This document shows, in pieces, positions 24,601-36,551 of a stretch of DNA of 64,000 nt. The stretch comes from Melastoma dodecandrum (Eukaryota > Streptophyta > Magnoliopsida > Myrtales > Melastomataceae): NCBI GenBank assembly GCA_029817715.1, contig JARUPY010000538.1:1240001-1304000 (forward strand), given 5' to 3'. A program made the position numbers and the translations under genes. The notes beneath the pieces are model-generated. The model searched no databases. It saw only the letters and a list, made by a program, of their open reading frames with translations, and was not told the origin of the DNA. Position 1 is the stretch's first letter, and every line of letters begins with the position of its first letter.

Positions 24601-26309
24601 GAACGGCTGATGGTCCTGAAAAAGAGGGAAGCTATGAAAGAACAAGAAGTTCAAACTATCAAAGCTGAGGATAGAGGAAGGAGGCCACCTAGGAGTCTCG
24701 TTGTTGTCTCGTGACTCCTGGGATTCGGGATGATCAAAGACAGCGTAAGTCCTGGCACTTGGAGACGTCCTCGCCGGAGGTAGGACGATCCTCCCTGTTC
24801 GGGTTGGCTGGAGAAGGGGGGGGGTTCCGCGGGCGCTTTGTTCTTCTTACCTTGGTGAAGGAACGGCCAATGGTGGTGGGATGGCTGCTGAAGTCCTCTC
24901 TTCGTTCCGGGGAGAATTCCCCGAAGAGGCGTTCCGAAAGAATGAAGAAGAAGCCCCCTGCCCCCCCTGGTTTTTCTTCTCCCCTGTTCTTGTAGAGGAC
25001 CTCGGCTGTTATCTGGTCGGTTGCGGCACCCATCTCAAGAAGCTAGGCCAGATGATGATTGTGCCTAGGAAGGTTATTACGGCTATCCTTCGTGGTCGGG
25101 AGTTGACAGCCTGCCTTGCGTTCTGAGACAGGGGCTGAGGAGGGGAAACCATCACGACCACCTTTGCGTGTGGCCGTATTTTTTTGCTTTCAGCCTTCTC
25201 TGGTTTTCTTATCTCCTTTCTGCCTGACACCTTTCCCCCCTTCATTTCCTTCTTTGACTTTTGTTGTTTCTTTGGGTCGGGCTGCCTCTTAACAAGGCTT
25301 GGGCTTGCTCCAGCCTTCTTCTTTGGGTAGGTGCCATTTAGGCAAGCTGCTGGGGAGGTGGCTCGAGCAATGGCAATGTAACTTAGTTGTTGATTATGCT
25401 CGAAAGGATCTGATGGACTTGCGCTTCTTCTCATGCCTCCACGAAGGAATGGGCAGAATGGTCATGAAGATGGATTCGACTTCTGATTGTCTCGCAACCT
25501 TGGTCCTGCTGTTGTGAGAACAGCCAGCATGGTGAGTGATGTCTCTGTCCCCATTTGTTGTGCGTTGGTAGTTAATTTGTGGCTGAGCCATAGCCACTAC
25601 CACCAGGTAATCTCTGTTGACGGCTCTGTGAACGCTTGCTTGAATTACTAGCATTTTGATGACCTTGATCTGCCATTCCAGTAGCACGTCGATTCCCTTT
25701 CTTGGCTCTGCCATTATTGCGATTGGGCTGATTTTGCTGAGTCGGGAACTGATGCTGCTGGGGGCTGAATCGGATGAACATCCGCAACGATCGGTTGGGA
25801 GTCAGGTAGGTAAGCACGCTACCCTTCATTTGACTGCACTGGTGTAATTTCAACAATTGGCTGTAGGATTTGAGGACACTGGTTGATAAACAGATAGATA
25901 AGGCTGGGATTCCAATGGTGGGAATGTTGCCGAGATCGGAAACGCCTTGGGCTCCCGGTCGGTTTCATTGGATGTGGTGTTTTATGACATGCTATAGCAT
26001 GGATTGTGCAGGAGCCGTCGTCGTGTGAGCTGGCTGGGGATGCTGCTGGTGCGGCTTTGGCGCTGCTTGGAGAGTTGCTTCGCTGCTGCAATGGGGGAGC
26101 TGGTTCGCCGCTGTTTGTGGGCTGCTGGCGAGTATGTTGCCGCGAACTCCGACGATGCTTCGGAGGAGGAGTTGCGGTCTTTGTGATTGATCCGGCCTCA
26201 ACTTTCCAAGTGGATTGCGGCATCTTCTTTTCAATTGTAGGCGTAGTTCTAATGGTCTCCTTTTGTATGGTTGGAGATTGATTGTCATGAGTAAATTTGA
26301 GGTATTACA
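21644..26309 (-). repeat. 3' LTR of the 14.9-kb element
   Basis: 4,666 bases, TG...CA termini. It contains a GC-rich block (about 23280-24600) of degenerate repeats with long open frames on both strands, and a G tract near 24104-24117. The 32-base deletion near its left end relative to the other LTR is the largest length difference. Confidence 0.92.
23473..24115. repeat. GC-rich degenerate repeat block inside the 3' LTR
   Basis: Loose repeats of roughly 50-60 bases built around GCCGGGAA and GGGCTGCC recur through this block. They leave long open frames (up to 375 codons on the minus strand) of low-complexity Pro/Ser/Arg content. The same block is at 33713-34350 in the other LTR. No protein family is recognisable, so I annotate it as a repeat, not as coding. 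Confidence 0.55.
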
Positions 26310-26323
26310 GTTTGCCCCTCCTT
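26310..26323 (-). other. Polypurine tract of the 14.9-kb element
   Basis: On the minus strand AAGGAGGGGCAAAC is followed directly by the TG of the 3' LTR. Confidence 0.7.
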
Positions 26324-27959
26324 GGGAGGGAATCTGAAAAGATTCTCTCGCAAGGATATCGTTAATACCTCAAATTATGCTTTGAGGCTATCTTTTGGTT
26401 AACATGTATCCTGAGAGCTCATCAAGAAAATCATTAGTCAGGATGATGACTTTAATAGCTAAATGTACATGCACATTATGATTCGTTTTGTTCTTTCTTT
26501 AAAAGCATGCTTCCAAGCGAGAGCAGAGAAGGTTCGTTGGTTCTCTCGTGTTTTACTCTCATTTCTGAAAGCCACTTCAGTTGGATTTCGGAATTCCTTT
26601 GACTTGGATGCTCATGTACCAGTCGAAGGAGTCTTTATTCGGGTTGTAATGTGGCTTTGGCATAAGGCCTTTAGATTGAAGGTTTAAATTCATTGTTTGA
26701 AAGGGGAAGTCTAAGGACCTCATCGGAAGCTACTTGACCATAGAGTTTTCACCGTTCAAGCAAATTCTCCATCCTCCGGACAGCTCGCCAGTTTAGGCAT
26801 TCCGTTAGGGATGAATAGTTGGCCTAGTGTTAGGTGCTGATGATCTGCTTTGAGGAATGTTTTCACTTGACTTGTTGAAAAAATGCCACCTTTGCTCTTG
26901 CGACCGTTAATGTCGGTCCTGATGCTTTATTTTGCTCTTTTGACTTTTATCTTGCGCTTTGCTTTTGAAGACTTTGGTCTTTGCGCTTATTTTGCTTTTT
27001 TTCTCTACGGGATCATAAGAATTTGCCCCGCTTTCTTTTCTATAATCATTTTGGAGATGCTTTGGACTCCTTGGAAATTTGTACTTCTTGTAGTATTGTT
27101 GGAGAAGTTCCATCCTTGGGAACGACTTAACTGGCGAGCTTGACTGTTGATGATGCCTCTTCGCTTGAACCTTGAGGAAGTGTTGCCTCTACGGCCCGTT
27201 GCTTCCGGTTCTAGCCACGAGATCCCCTTTTAACCTCGATGTGAGGCAGTCCTTAGACTTGTCAGGTGTAGTGTATATGGAAACTTCAACTTTGGCTCGA
27301 AAGGGGCTAGCAATGGTTGATGTTTCGTGTTTGGGATAGAGAAGAAATGCTCGATCTCATCCCGGTTTAGAGCATCTTTTGTCAAAGGATTCGTTATCCG
27401 CATGAATGCTTGTGTATGAATCCTTACAGTGTTTTCACTCATCACTCTGGGTAAGTGTTTAGGAAAAGGCTTGCCTTCTCCACTCTCGCTCAGAAGCATT
27501 TTTATTAAAAATTTTCGAATTATATGCAAATGAGCACACAAATGCTTCAGAGATAAACAGGTTTAGATACTCAAACCTCCGCAGTGCTCTTGTGCACTTT
27601 CGAGGGGAAAGTGTTTGCACTTTCATGCCCCAGTCATATTCTTTGAGATTTGAATCAAACGGCTTCCACCCAACCACCCTCGCCGTTGTCCAGGAGTTTG
27701 TACCATACTGTACGGATATCCATGTGCCTGCACAGTTGACAACGGACGGAGACGAGGTTAATTCATGTATTCTGACTCTCGCTTGAGGAGATGAAGTAAA
27801 ATATCCGCTGGGGAGTTGAGATGGACATGCCCATCTCAATGGTCGTTCTGACTTCATCTGAGGAATGATAAAAATTTTGTTAGAGAGTAATGTAAATGAT
27901 ACTCCCTTTTGGCATGGTTATTCATGATAACGACAAAGGCAATCTCGAAGCTTTGGTTC

Positions 27960-29960
27960 GAAACTTTCCACCCAACCGCCCGCGCCTTTGTCTGTAAGAT
28001 AGGGTGTTCATGTACCTATGTTAAGCAAAGGACAGACAACAAGTGAGCTCATGTAACTTGTTTTCTTTTAAAGTAAGAATGAAGTTTGTTCATGTAACTT
28101 CATTCATATGAAAGGTGAAGTAGAGTTTTGACACTTCCCTTTTTGTGTGATTTCATCAGTGCATCTTCGTCCGATGGAATCGAAGGTTTGATGAAATGGC
28201 TACTCTGGTTTCATATCCGTTGTATAAGGTTGCTCATGTACCTATCAAACAGATGACAACAAAACAAGTGTCTTCGTGCAACTTGATTCTTTTAGAGTAG
28301 AAATGAAATTTGTTCGTGTCATTTTATTTATAAGAAAGGTGAAGTAGTATAGGGTTTTGGTACTTCCCTTTTGTAAGGTTTCGTCATTGCGTCTTCGTCC
28401 GATGGAATCAAAGGTTTTGACGAAATTGCGACAAGACTTTGGCTTGAAGCTTTGTTGTGTAAGGATGCTCATCTACCTATCAGACAGATGGCCAGAAACA
28501 AGAAAAATCTTGTAACTTGTTTCTGTTAGAGTAAGAATGAAGTTTGCTCGTGTAACTTCAGTTGTAAGAAAAGTGAAGTAGAATTTTGGTACTTCCCTTT
28601 TGTATGATTTCGTCATTGCGTCTTCGTCCGATGGAGTCGAAGGTTTGACGAAATTGCCACAAGACTTTGGCTTGAAGCTTTGCCACCCTTCCACCCTCGC
28701 CTTTGTTATAGGAGTTGTGTACCATTCGTGTGAGGAGCTCTTGTACCTGCCCACGAGACAAAGGACATAAATGAAATCTGCTCATGTAATTTCATTTAGC
28801 TTGATGAAGAGAGTAATATTTGAATGATTCTCCCTTTTCATGTGTATCGTGACTGTTCTTTGCCCCAATTGACTCCCCGGGGATATAAAGAAGTTTGTTG
28901 ACGAAGATTGTTCTGAAGCATTGGTTTGAAACTTCATTGTTTGTCTTTGTTGTCTGCTTAAAACGCTCATGTATTTTCATGTAATTTGTTGTCTTGTTGT
29001 CTTGTTGATCATGAGTGTTGTTTCGAAGCTTTGATTCGAAAGTTGTCTTGATTGGCATGATAGGATGTTGTTGTATCTTCTCGTCTGCCTAGGTTGTTTA
29101 TGTGCCTATGAGACAAGCCGAAGGGCAAAACAAGTAAGTTCGTGTAACTTGTTTTGTAAAGAAAGCATTTGTTAAGGAACATATACTCCCTTTCATGTTA
29201 TTTGCCATTTTGTCAACTGAGAATTATCCAAGATTGCTCAGTTTCGTCCCAGGACAGCTTGGAGATATGCCCCAGAGTCGCTCGGAGATATGTCCATGAT
29301 CACTCGGAGATTTGCCCCAGGATCGGTCGGGGATTTGCCCCAGGATCGCTTGGAGATTTGTCATAGGACTGTTCTCGTGTTATCATCGTCATTGTTTTAC
29401 CAACGAAGGCTGTTTCGAAACTTTGGCTCGAAACTTTTCTACCCTACCACCGTCGCCTTCGTCGTCTGTCTAAGATGTTCATATACCTATGAGACAAGCC
29501 GAAGGACAAAACAAGTAAGCTCGTATAACCTGTTTTGCGGAGAAAGTATTAGTTAAGGAGCGAATAGTCCTTTTATGTGAAACGAAGATTTCTCCAAGAT
29601 TGCTTGAAGTTTTGCCCCAACATTGCTTGGAGCCTTACCACCCTACCGCCCGCGCCTGTTGTTGTCTGCTTAGGATGTTTATGTACCTATGAGACCAACA
29701 TAGGGCAAGCAACATGTAAGCTCATGTAACATGTTTTTTTTCGCAAAGTAAGTATTAACTTGGCAACGAATACTTCCTTTCATATTATTCCGTTGTTTTG
29801 TTGACAACGAAGGATATTTCAAAACTTTGGCTTGAAACTGTTTTAAGGCTTTGGTTCGAAACTTTACCACCCTACCACCCACGCCTTCGTCAACATGCGA
29901 CAAGGGCTAAAATAAGTGAGTTCATGTAACTTATTTTCATAAATAGGGAAGTATGGATCA
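27960..29960. repeat. Array of about 228-bp repeats inside the 14.9-kb element
   Basis: The marker TCTTCGTCCGATGGA occurs near 28165, 28392 and 28620, about 227 bases apart, within units that also share CTCATGTAACTT-like and TTTTGGTACTTCCC-like blocks. More diverged units, each with a CACCCTACCACC-type block, continue to about 29960. Confidence 0.75.
29260..29365. repeat. Short tandem repeat inside the 14.9-kb element
   Basis: Four to five imperfect units of about 24-29 bases share GGAGAT(A/T)TGCCCCAG followed by GATC(A/G)CT(C/T)GG. Confidence 0.7.
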
Positions 29961-30829
29961 AGGAACGAGTACTCCCTTTCATGTGATTGTAGCGTTGAAG
30001 AACGCCTACATCGATTGCTTATGACAGTTTTCTCCGTTAAGATGATTGATCTTCGGTTGAATGTCGTGAATGTGCAAAGTTGATAGAGCCATGTGGTGGG
30101 CTTGGGTGGGGATTAGCCACTCATGTAGTAGGCCAAGGTGCTTGTTTCTCGTTAATGAGTGATGCGGTAACTGACCTTCTCCTCTTTTCTTTGGTGAGAG
30201 TAAGTGGTTGACTACTGTCGGGATGACCGCTTGGGTGCCATAGGGAATTCAAAGGGAATTGCCCCAATCGAAGTATGCGTCGTCGTTTGGTAGACATCAT
30301 GTTCTTTGGCATTAGTAAGCTGTTGTGTGAGTCCCAGACAAGTCATCTTGTACCTGCGAGGTAAAATGGATGCCTCGGTGCTAGCAGTTTAAATATCGGT
30401 ATGTTTTGAACTGTTAGAAGGCGAATAGAGCGAATGGGAGCTTCTAATGTCAGTTGCGCTATGTGTTCGCCGTCGCTTGAAGAGTATGGTCCATGTTCAT
30501 GTTTTTGTCGTTGGGATGCTGTGGATCCGGCATTCGTCAAGTTCTTGTTGTCGGAGAAACGATGAGGTTGAATGAAGTGTTCGTATTTGAGGGTTGATTG
30601 CTCGCAGCTGTCCTGATCTCGCGATGCCGTTGTGAATGATGGGGTTTGCCCCTTGTGCTGGATTGTGTTGTTGAGTTGTAAGCTGGGGAATTGCCCGTGT
30701 TAGGGGCGTAATGTTCCCGGCGTGTCTGATCTGAGTATGTCTGTGGATATGGGCTCATCACTAGCTCTGATGTTGACTGCGATTGGCTGGTGAGCTGTAA
30801 CCTCCTTGGGATTTTCATGTTGTTGTAGG

Positions 30830-31040
30830 TTCGACTTTGAACTTTGGTAGCCGTTGGGTGATCTTTGGTGTTCGTGTTTGGCTTTGTACTTTGGTAGCCG
30901 TTGATATCACTTTGGGCTCATGTCGTTCGACGCACGGCTTTGGACCTTTGTAGCCGTAATGGAAACTTTGGTCTTCATATTGTTAGATGTTCGACTTTGG
31001 GCCTTGGTAGTCGTCGATAAATCTTTGGCATTCTTGTGCT
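30830..31040. repeat. Spaced repeat (TTTGGTAGCCG block) inside the 14.9-kb element
   Basis: Four copies of a block like GACTTTG-(N)-CTTTGGTAGCCGTTG begin near 30833, 30880, 30936 and 30993, spaced 47-57 bases. Confidence 0.65.
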
Positions 31041-31823
31041 TGTAGATTTGTAATGTCATGCTTTGTCCCTACTCTCATTCGAGGAGCCATGTTGGAGAAT
31101 TAAACCTTTACAAGAAAATAGAGAGAATGTTTGGATTAGTATCATGCAACAGTGTAATCGATGTATGATAAGTTCATGATGTTGAATCACACTCGTATAT
31201 GCATAAGAATATGCATTACGTAATTGCAATTGTAAATGAGACGTAGTGATGCAATGGAGTAGAACTGTGGATGGCATGATAATGTAACTACTGCAATCAA
31301 ACAGATACTCATGTGGTCATGCGAATGTATGAATGCAGTAAAATAGGTAGGGATAGGAGAAATGAAGGTTGTTGAAGCCCATTGTAATAAACTCCACCCA
31401 ACTGCAAAACGAACATTGTTAATTTTACGGTTATAGCAGACAAAGTGTATCTACACCTGTCCCTGCACATGTAGCAGTCACTCAGTAACAGACAAATGCA
31501 CGTGCGGCGTCTGGTACCTGTAATGAGCAATCAATTCTAGACTCGGATGGAGGTTCCTAAGACCTCCCTCGGACTGAGGGAGGCGGGGCCCCGACCCAAA
31601 ACCATACCGCAAAGAGCAGCACAGCTGGGCCTAACGGTGACCCCCCTAAAATCCTAGCCCCGGGTTCGGGCATACCTAGAAATGCCTAAAAAGCAGTAAA
31701 CATACACAAACAAAAGATCATACAAAAGGCAACGAGCCAAACAATTACATGCGCAAACAATCACTCCTCCCCGCATGTGGTAAAAAAAAGGTCTTCGATA
31801 GGAATCCACATGCGGAGCTCACC

Positions 31824-31841
31824 TCCCCAGTGGAGTCGCCA
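31824..31841 (-). other. Primer binding site of the 14.9-kb element
   Basis: Minus strand TGGCGACTCCACTGGGGA, seven bases inside the 5' LTR. Tat/Ogre-type elements use primer sites of this kind rather than the initiator-Met type; I did not verify the tRNA. Confidence 0.7.
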
Positions 31842-31848
31842 TCCGGGA

Positions 31849-34800
31849 TGTACGCGCGCCCTCCGGCCTAGCACGCGCGCTGCGGTTCGGGCAACCCGAG
31901 GATCCGGGCCCGCTCCCCCGAGGCCCAGTCCGGTCGACGTTTCGACTCGAACGCCGGACGCTGCGGAAGGGCGCCGGGTTGAATCCTCCCTTGGTTCCCG
32001 TGCGGATCTGCGGGGCGTTTCGCCGACCGTCTCCAGTCCTTGAAGGCGACGGGCGAAAGACTGCGTTAAGACCTCGCTGGGGAAATTCCGGGAGGATCCA
32101 GGAAGCGGCTCGTGTTGCCGTCACCCATCCAAAATGGCTCCGAAAAAGGGTTGTAGTGGGGTTTGTTTTAGCTTTGGAAAAACTTGTTCGGAGTCGCCAC
32201 CGACTTAGTTTTAAAAATGTGATTTTAAGTCGGAAAAAAATCAGAGTTCTGGGTTCGGGGATTCCTATTTACTAACCTTAGTATTCTACCACATGCGAAA
32301 AGGGTGGCGATTTGTCCAAAAGAGAGTTAGCTTTTGATTGACGGGTGTTGGGCCCGATCCGGGAGTAGGCCGGACTTTTATCGACGTTTTAACGGGCGTT
32401 GGACCCGAGTTTAGGTTGGTTGAATTAAAACCAAACATGCGACGAAACCTAAGGCCTAAGTCATGCGCGCAACCTACAAACAATTATTTAGATCAAAATG
32501 AGTGGGGAAGGGGGTGATTGCGGGCCTATACACTTGGGCCCGCAATCCGTTACAAGTGGGCTTTAAATAAAATTCGGGGAGGCCCGCACCTCCCCTTTAT
32601 ACCTTTGATTGAAGGTTGTGGCCGCTTTAAATCTTTGAGCCCGCGGTTTTTTAGGCCGGGGTAGATCCACGCGGTTTGATACACGCGCCTTCGAGTTAAT
32701 CTTCGAAATTATTGGAGTTGATTTTCGAGGATTAAGTGCTCGATGTACATGCAAAGAAAACAAAGAAGTGGTCAGAAAGTCCTAATTTAAATCGAAGTAA
32801 ATAATTAGGACTTAATGAAATAAGAGCGATACTTACGGGGCGTTGTGAGCCCGTTGATGTCGATCGTCCGCGCCGTCGGAGGATGACGTTCCTTGGTAGT
32901 GAATTCCTCGGTGTTTACATGCAAAGTAGAGGAACAGACGAATGGGCGAGCCAAGTCGATCAAATTCAAGTTCAATTGAATTAAATTAGTAAGGCATGTC
33001 TTACCGTTTTAATCGGAGATGTGTATTTGGTGTGTTGTCGAAGATACCCGCGAAGTTTCACCGTGTTTTACATGCAAAATAAAGAAAGATGAATGTTAGT
33101 AACGTGCCATATATTGAAATATTGATTTGTGTAAATAAACAGGAACATAAACAAATTTCAAGGACAACATCACGGGGGGGGGTTTCGTAAGACATTTTGG
33201 AATATTTCAACAGTAATAGTAATAATAAAATTAAAAATAGACACTGACATATAACTTCAAAGAGATTAATTAAGGATCATTCGAACCTAAGAATCGAAAA
33301 TAAAGTAAAGTTAAAATTTAGAGGAATAACAAGACACATGTTTTAATCACGTTTTAATTGAAATCCTAAAAAAAAAATCTATTCGTGGGTTTAAGATCCA
33401 AAATGCCGAACATAGACAATTATAAAGGCAGAGCAAACTATCGTAAAGAGCTGCAGATAGACACGTGCAATTTCAAATTGAATGAAATAATAAAAGTAAG
33501 GAGTTTGACCTTTTCTGGACAGGAGGAGGGAGAACGATTCTCACGAAGCTTCTCCTGTCTTGGAAGCTCCGTCCTCCTCCCATAGCTCGACCGCGAAGAA
33601 ATCGGAATGGAACGATGGAGTTGCTCCCACGCGACGAAGGCTCGGCTGCTCCTCCGCTGAAGATGACCCCGGAGAGGAAGATCCTCGGAGCTGCTGAGAG
33701 AGTGGGTTCACTGTGCCCGATTCCGAAGACGCCGGGAAGGATTGGCCTGATCGTTGCCAGCTCTGGAGACGCCTGGGGAGTGGATCTGCCGTGACGGGTT
33801 TGGGTTCGCCGGAGGAAGTGGGGCTGCCGTTGTTGCTCGGGCTTGGAATGCCGGGAAATGGGTCCGCCTCCGCGAGATCTGCGAGCGCCGGGGAAGGTGG
33901 GTCTGCCGTTGCTGGGTGGAGCGCCGGGAAAGGTAGAGTTGCCACCGTGAGGGCTGGAAACGCCGTAGGAAATGGGGGCTGCCACCATGAGCTCCGGAGA
34001 CACCAAGGGAGAGGTTGCCCTGCGGACTTGGAGGAGGAGAAGGAGGATCTGGCGTGGGTTTTGCTGCGCCAGGGGTTCGAGTGCGGGGATGGCGAGGAGA
34101 GGTGGGCTCGTCACCGTGAGACTAGGAGCTCCGGATCTGAGGCAGGGACGGTCGGAGAAGAGGCTGCGGCTTGCCGAGCCGACGCCGGGAGCTGCCTCTG
34201 AGCCGTGGGTCGCCGAGGGAACGCGGCTGTCACGGGGTTGCTGGGCGTGGAAGACGCGCGCGTCCGCCCCGGGTCTGCTGAAGATTTGAGCCCCCTGCTG
34301 GTCGTGGCTGCCTCGATTTGCTGCGGATTCGCCCGGGGAAGTGGGGGGGGGGCTGAGCTGGAATCCGAGGACGCCAAGGAGGAGGGGTCGCCGGGAAGGA
34401 AGGAGAACAGCCGCCGGTCGCCAATCCTGAAAGTCCCGGGGAGGGAGGTTCCGTCGTAGACGGGTCTGTGGACATGAGCCATCGAAGAGTTGATTGCCGG
34501 AGTAGGGGCTTCTACAGCGAGGTTTAAGGGAAGGAATGCAAGAAGGGACAGGGGTCCGCTGCCGTCTCTCGGAGCGTCGCTGAAAGCTGGGCGACAAGAG
34601 GGCGCCTGTTGCCTTGGTGCCATTGCAGTTGGTCAGCTACTGTAGGTTCTCGGGATGTCGAGAGGATAGAGTGTCGGCTATTGAGCTTGAAGACGTCTCC
34701 GCTGGAAGAGCATCATCTCGGGGAGAAAGGCCACTGTTGTTAGACACAGGACGTCGAGGGAGCAGCTCTGTTGGATTGGGAGACATTGGGAGGGCGTCAT

Positions 34801-36546
34801 TGTTGTCGACGCAGCTTCAGTAACAGGGTGGTGCCTGGAACGGCTGATGGTCCTGAAAAAGAGGGAAGCTATGAAAGAACAAGAAGTTCAAACTATCAAA
34901 GCTGAGGATAGAGGAAGGAGGCCACCTTGGGGTCTCGTTGTTGTCTCGTGACTCCTGGGATTCGGGATGATCAAAGACAGCGTAAGTCCTGGCACTTGGA
35001 GACGTCCTCGCCGGAGGTAGGACGATCCTCCCTGTTCGGGTTGGCTGGAGAAGGGGGGGGTTCCGCGGGCGCTTTGTTCTTCTTACCTTGTTGAAGGAAC
35101 GGCCAATGGTGGTGGGATGGCTGCTGAAGTCCTCTCTTCGTTCCGGGGAGAATTCCCCGAAGAGGCGTTCCGAAAGAATGAAGAAGAAGCCCCCTGCCCC
35201 CCCTGGTTTTTCTTCTCCCCTGTTCTTGTAGAGGACCTCGGCTGTTATCTGGTCGATTGCGGCACCCATCTCAAGAAGCTAGGCCAGATGATGATTGTGC
35301 CTAGGAAGGTTATTACGGCTATCCTTCGTGGTCGGGAGTTGACAGCCTGCCTTGCGTTCTGAGACAGGGGCTGAGGAGGGGAAACTATCACAACCACCTT
35401 TGCGTGTGGCCGTATTTTTTTGCTTTCAGCCTTCTCTGGTTTTCTTATCTCCTTTCTGCCTGACACCTTTCCCCCCTTCATTTCCTTCTTTGACTTTTGT
35501 TGTTTCTTTGGGTCGGGCTGCCTCTTAACAAGGCTTGGGCTTGCTCCAGCCTTCTTCTTTGGGTAGGTGCCATTTAGGCAAGCTGCTGGGGAGGTGGCTC
35601 GAGCAATGGCAATGTAACTTAGTTGTTGATTATGCTCGAAAGGATCTGATGGACTTGCGCTTCTTCTCATGCCTCCACGAAGGAATGGGCAGAATGGTCA
35701 TGAAGATGGATTCGACTTCTGATTGTCTCGCAACCTTGGTCCTGCTGTTGTGAGAACAGCCAGCATGGTGAGTGATGTCTCTGTCCCCATTTGTTGTGCG
35801 TTGGTAGTTAATTTGTGGCTGAGCCATAGCCACTACCACCAGGTAATCTCTGTTGACGGCTCTGTGAACGCTTGCTTGAATTACTAGCATTTTGATGACC
35901 TTGATCTGCCATTCCAGTAGCACGTCGATTCCCTTTCTTGGCTCTGCCATTATTGCGATTGGGCTGATTTTGCTGAGTCGGGAACTGATGCTGCTGGGGG
36001 CTGAATCGGATGAACATCCGCAACGATCGGTTGGGAGTCAGGTAGGTAAGCACGCTACCCTTCATTTGACTGCACTGGTGTAATTTCAACAATTGGCTGT
36101 AGGATTTGAGGACACTGGTTGATAAACAGATAGATAAGGCTGGGATTCCAATGGTGGGAATGTTGCCGAGATCGGAAACGCCTTGGGCTCCCGGTCGGTT
36201 TTCATTGGATGTGGTGTTTTATGACATGCTATAGCATGGATTGTGCAGGAGCCGTCGTCGTGTGAGCTGGCTGGGGATGCTGCTGGTGCGGCTTTGGCGC
36301 TGCTTGGAGAGTTGCTTTGCTGCTGCAACGGGGGAGCTGGTTCGCTGCTGTTTGTGGGCTGCTGGCGAGTATGTTGCCGCGAACTCAGGCGATGCTTCGG
36401 AGGAGGAGTTGCGGTCTTTGTGATTGATCCGGCCTCAACTTTCCAAGTGGATTGCGGCATCTTCTTTTCAATTGTAGGCGTAGTTCTAATGGTCTCCTTT
36501 TGTATGGTTGGAGATTGATTGTCATGAGTAAATTTGAGGTATTACA
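31849..36546 (-). repeat. 5' LTR of the 14.9-kb element
   Basis: 4,698 bases, TG...CA termini. On the minus strand it starts at 36546 right after the target copy. Over long stretches it matches the other LTR exactly, but its U5-side 1.4 kb differs at many positions. Confidence 0.92.
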
Positions 36547-36551
36547 CTCAT
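36547..36551. repeat. Target site duplication (right copy) of the 14.9-kb LTR element
   Basis: CTCAT, identical to 21639-21643. On the coding strand this is ATGAG, inside exon 3 of the trehalose-phosphate synthase gene. Confidence 0.92.

Larger units (their letters stand above)
26310..31848 (-). other. Non-coding interior of the 14.9-kb element
   Basis: About 5.5 kb between the LTRs. I find no retroviral-type domain on either strand. It is dominated by tandem and dispersed repeats: about 228-bp units (27960-29960), short units built on GGAGATTTGCCCCAGGATCG (about 29260-29365), and spaced copies of a CTTTGGTAGCCGTTG block (30830-31040). The remainder shows nothing I can name. Confidence 0.75.
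21644..36546 (-). mobile_element. 14.9-kb non-autonomous LTR retrotransposon (LARD type) inserted in the trehalose-phosphate synthase gene
   Basis: Near-identical repeats of about 4.7 kb (21644-26309 and 31849-36546) flank a 5.5-kb interior without recognisable gag, protease, reverse transcriptase or integrase. On the minus strand each LTR runs TGTAATACC...GCGTACA. A primer site TGGCGACTCCACTGGGGA lies 7 bases inside the 5' LTR (31824-31841), and the purine tract AAGGAGGGGCAAAC abuts the 3' LTR (26310-26323). Perfect 5-bp target copies CTCAT flank the whole. Very long LTRs around a non-coding repetitive interior match large retrotransposon derivatives. The primer site shares its first ten bases with that of the Ogre/Tat element at 56962, suggesting that Tat-family enzymes mobilise it. 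Orientation follows from the primer site and purine tract and is the same as the host gene's. Confidence 0.9.

Noticed and set aside
21644..36546. Plus-strand orientation for the 14.9-kb element
   Set aside because: After the left LTR there is no TGG-type primer site on the plus strand, while the minus strand has both a primer site and a purine tract at the correct ends.
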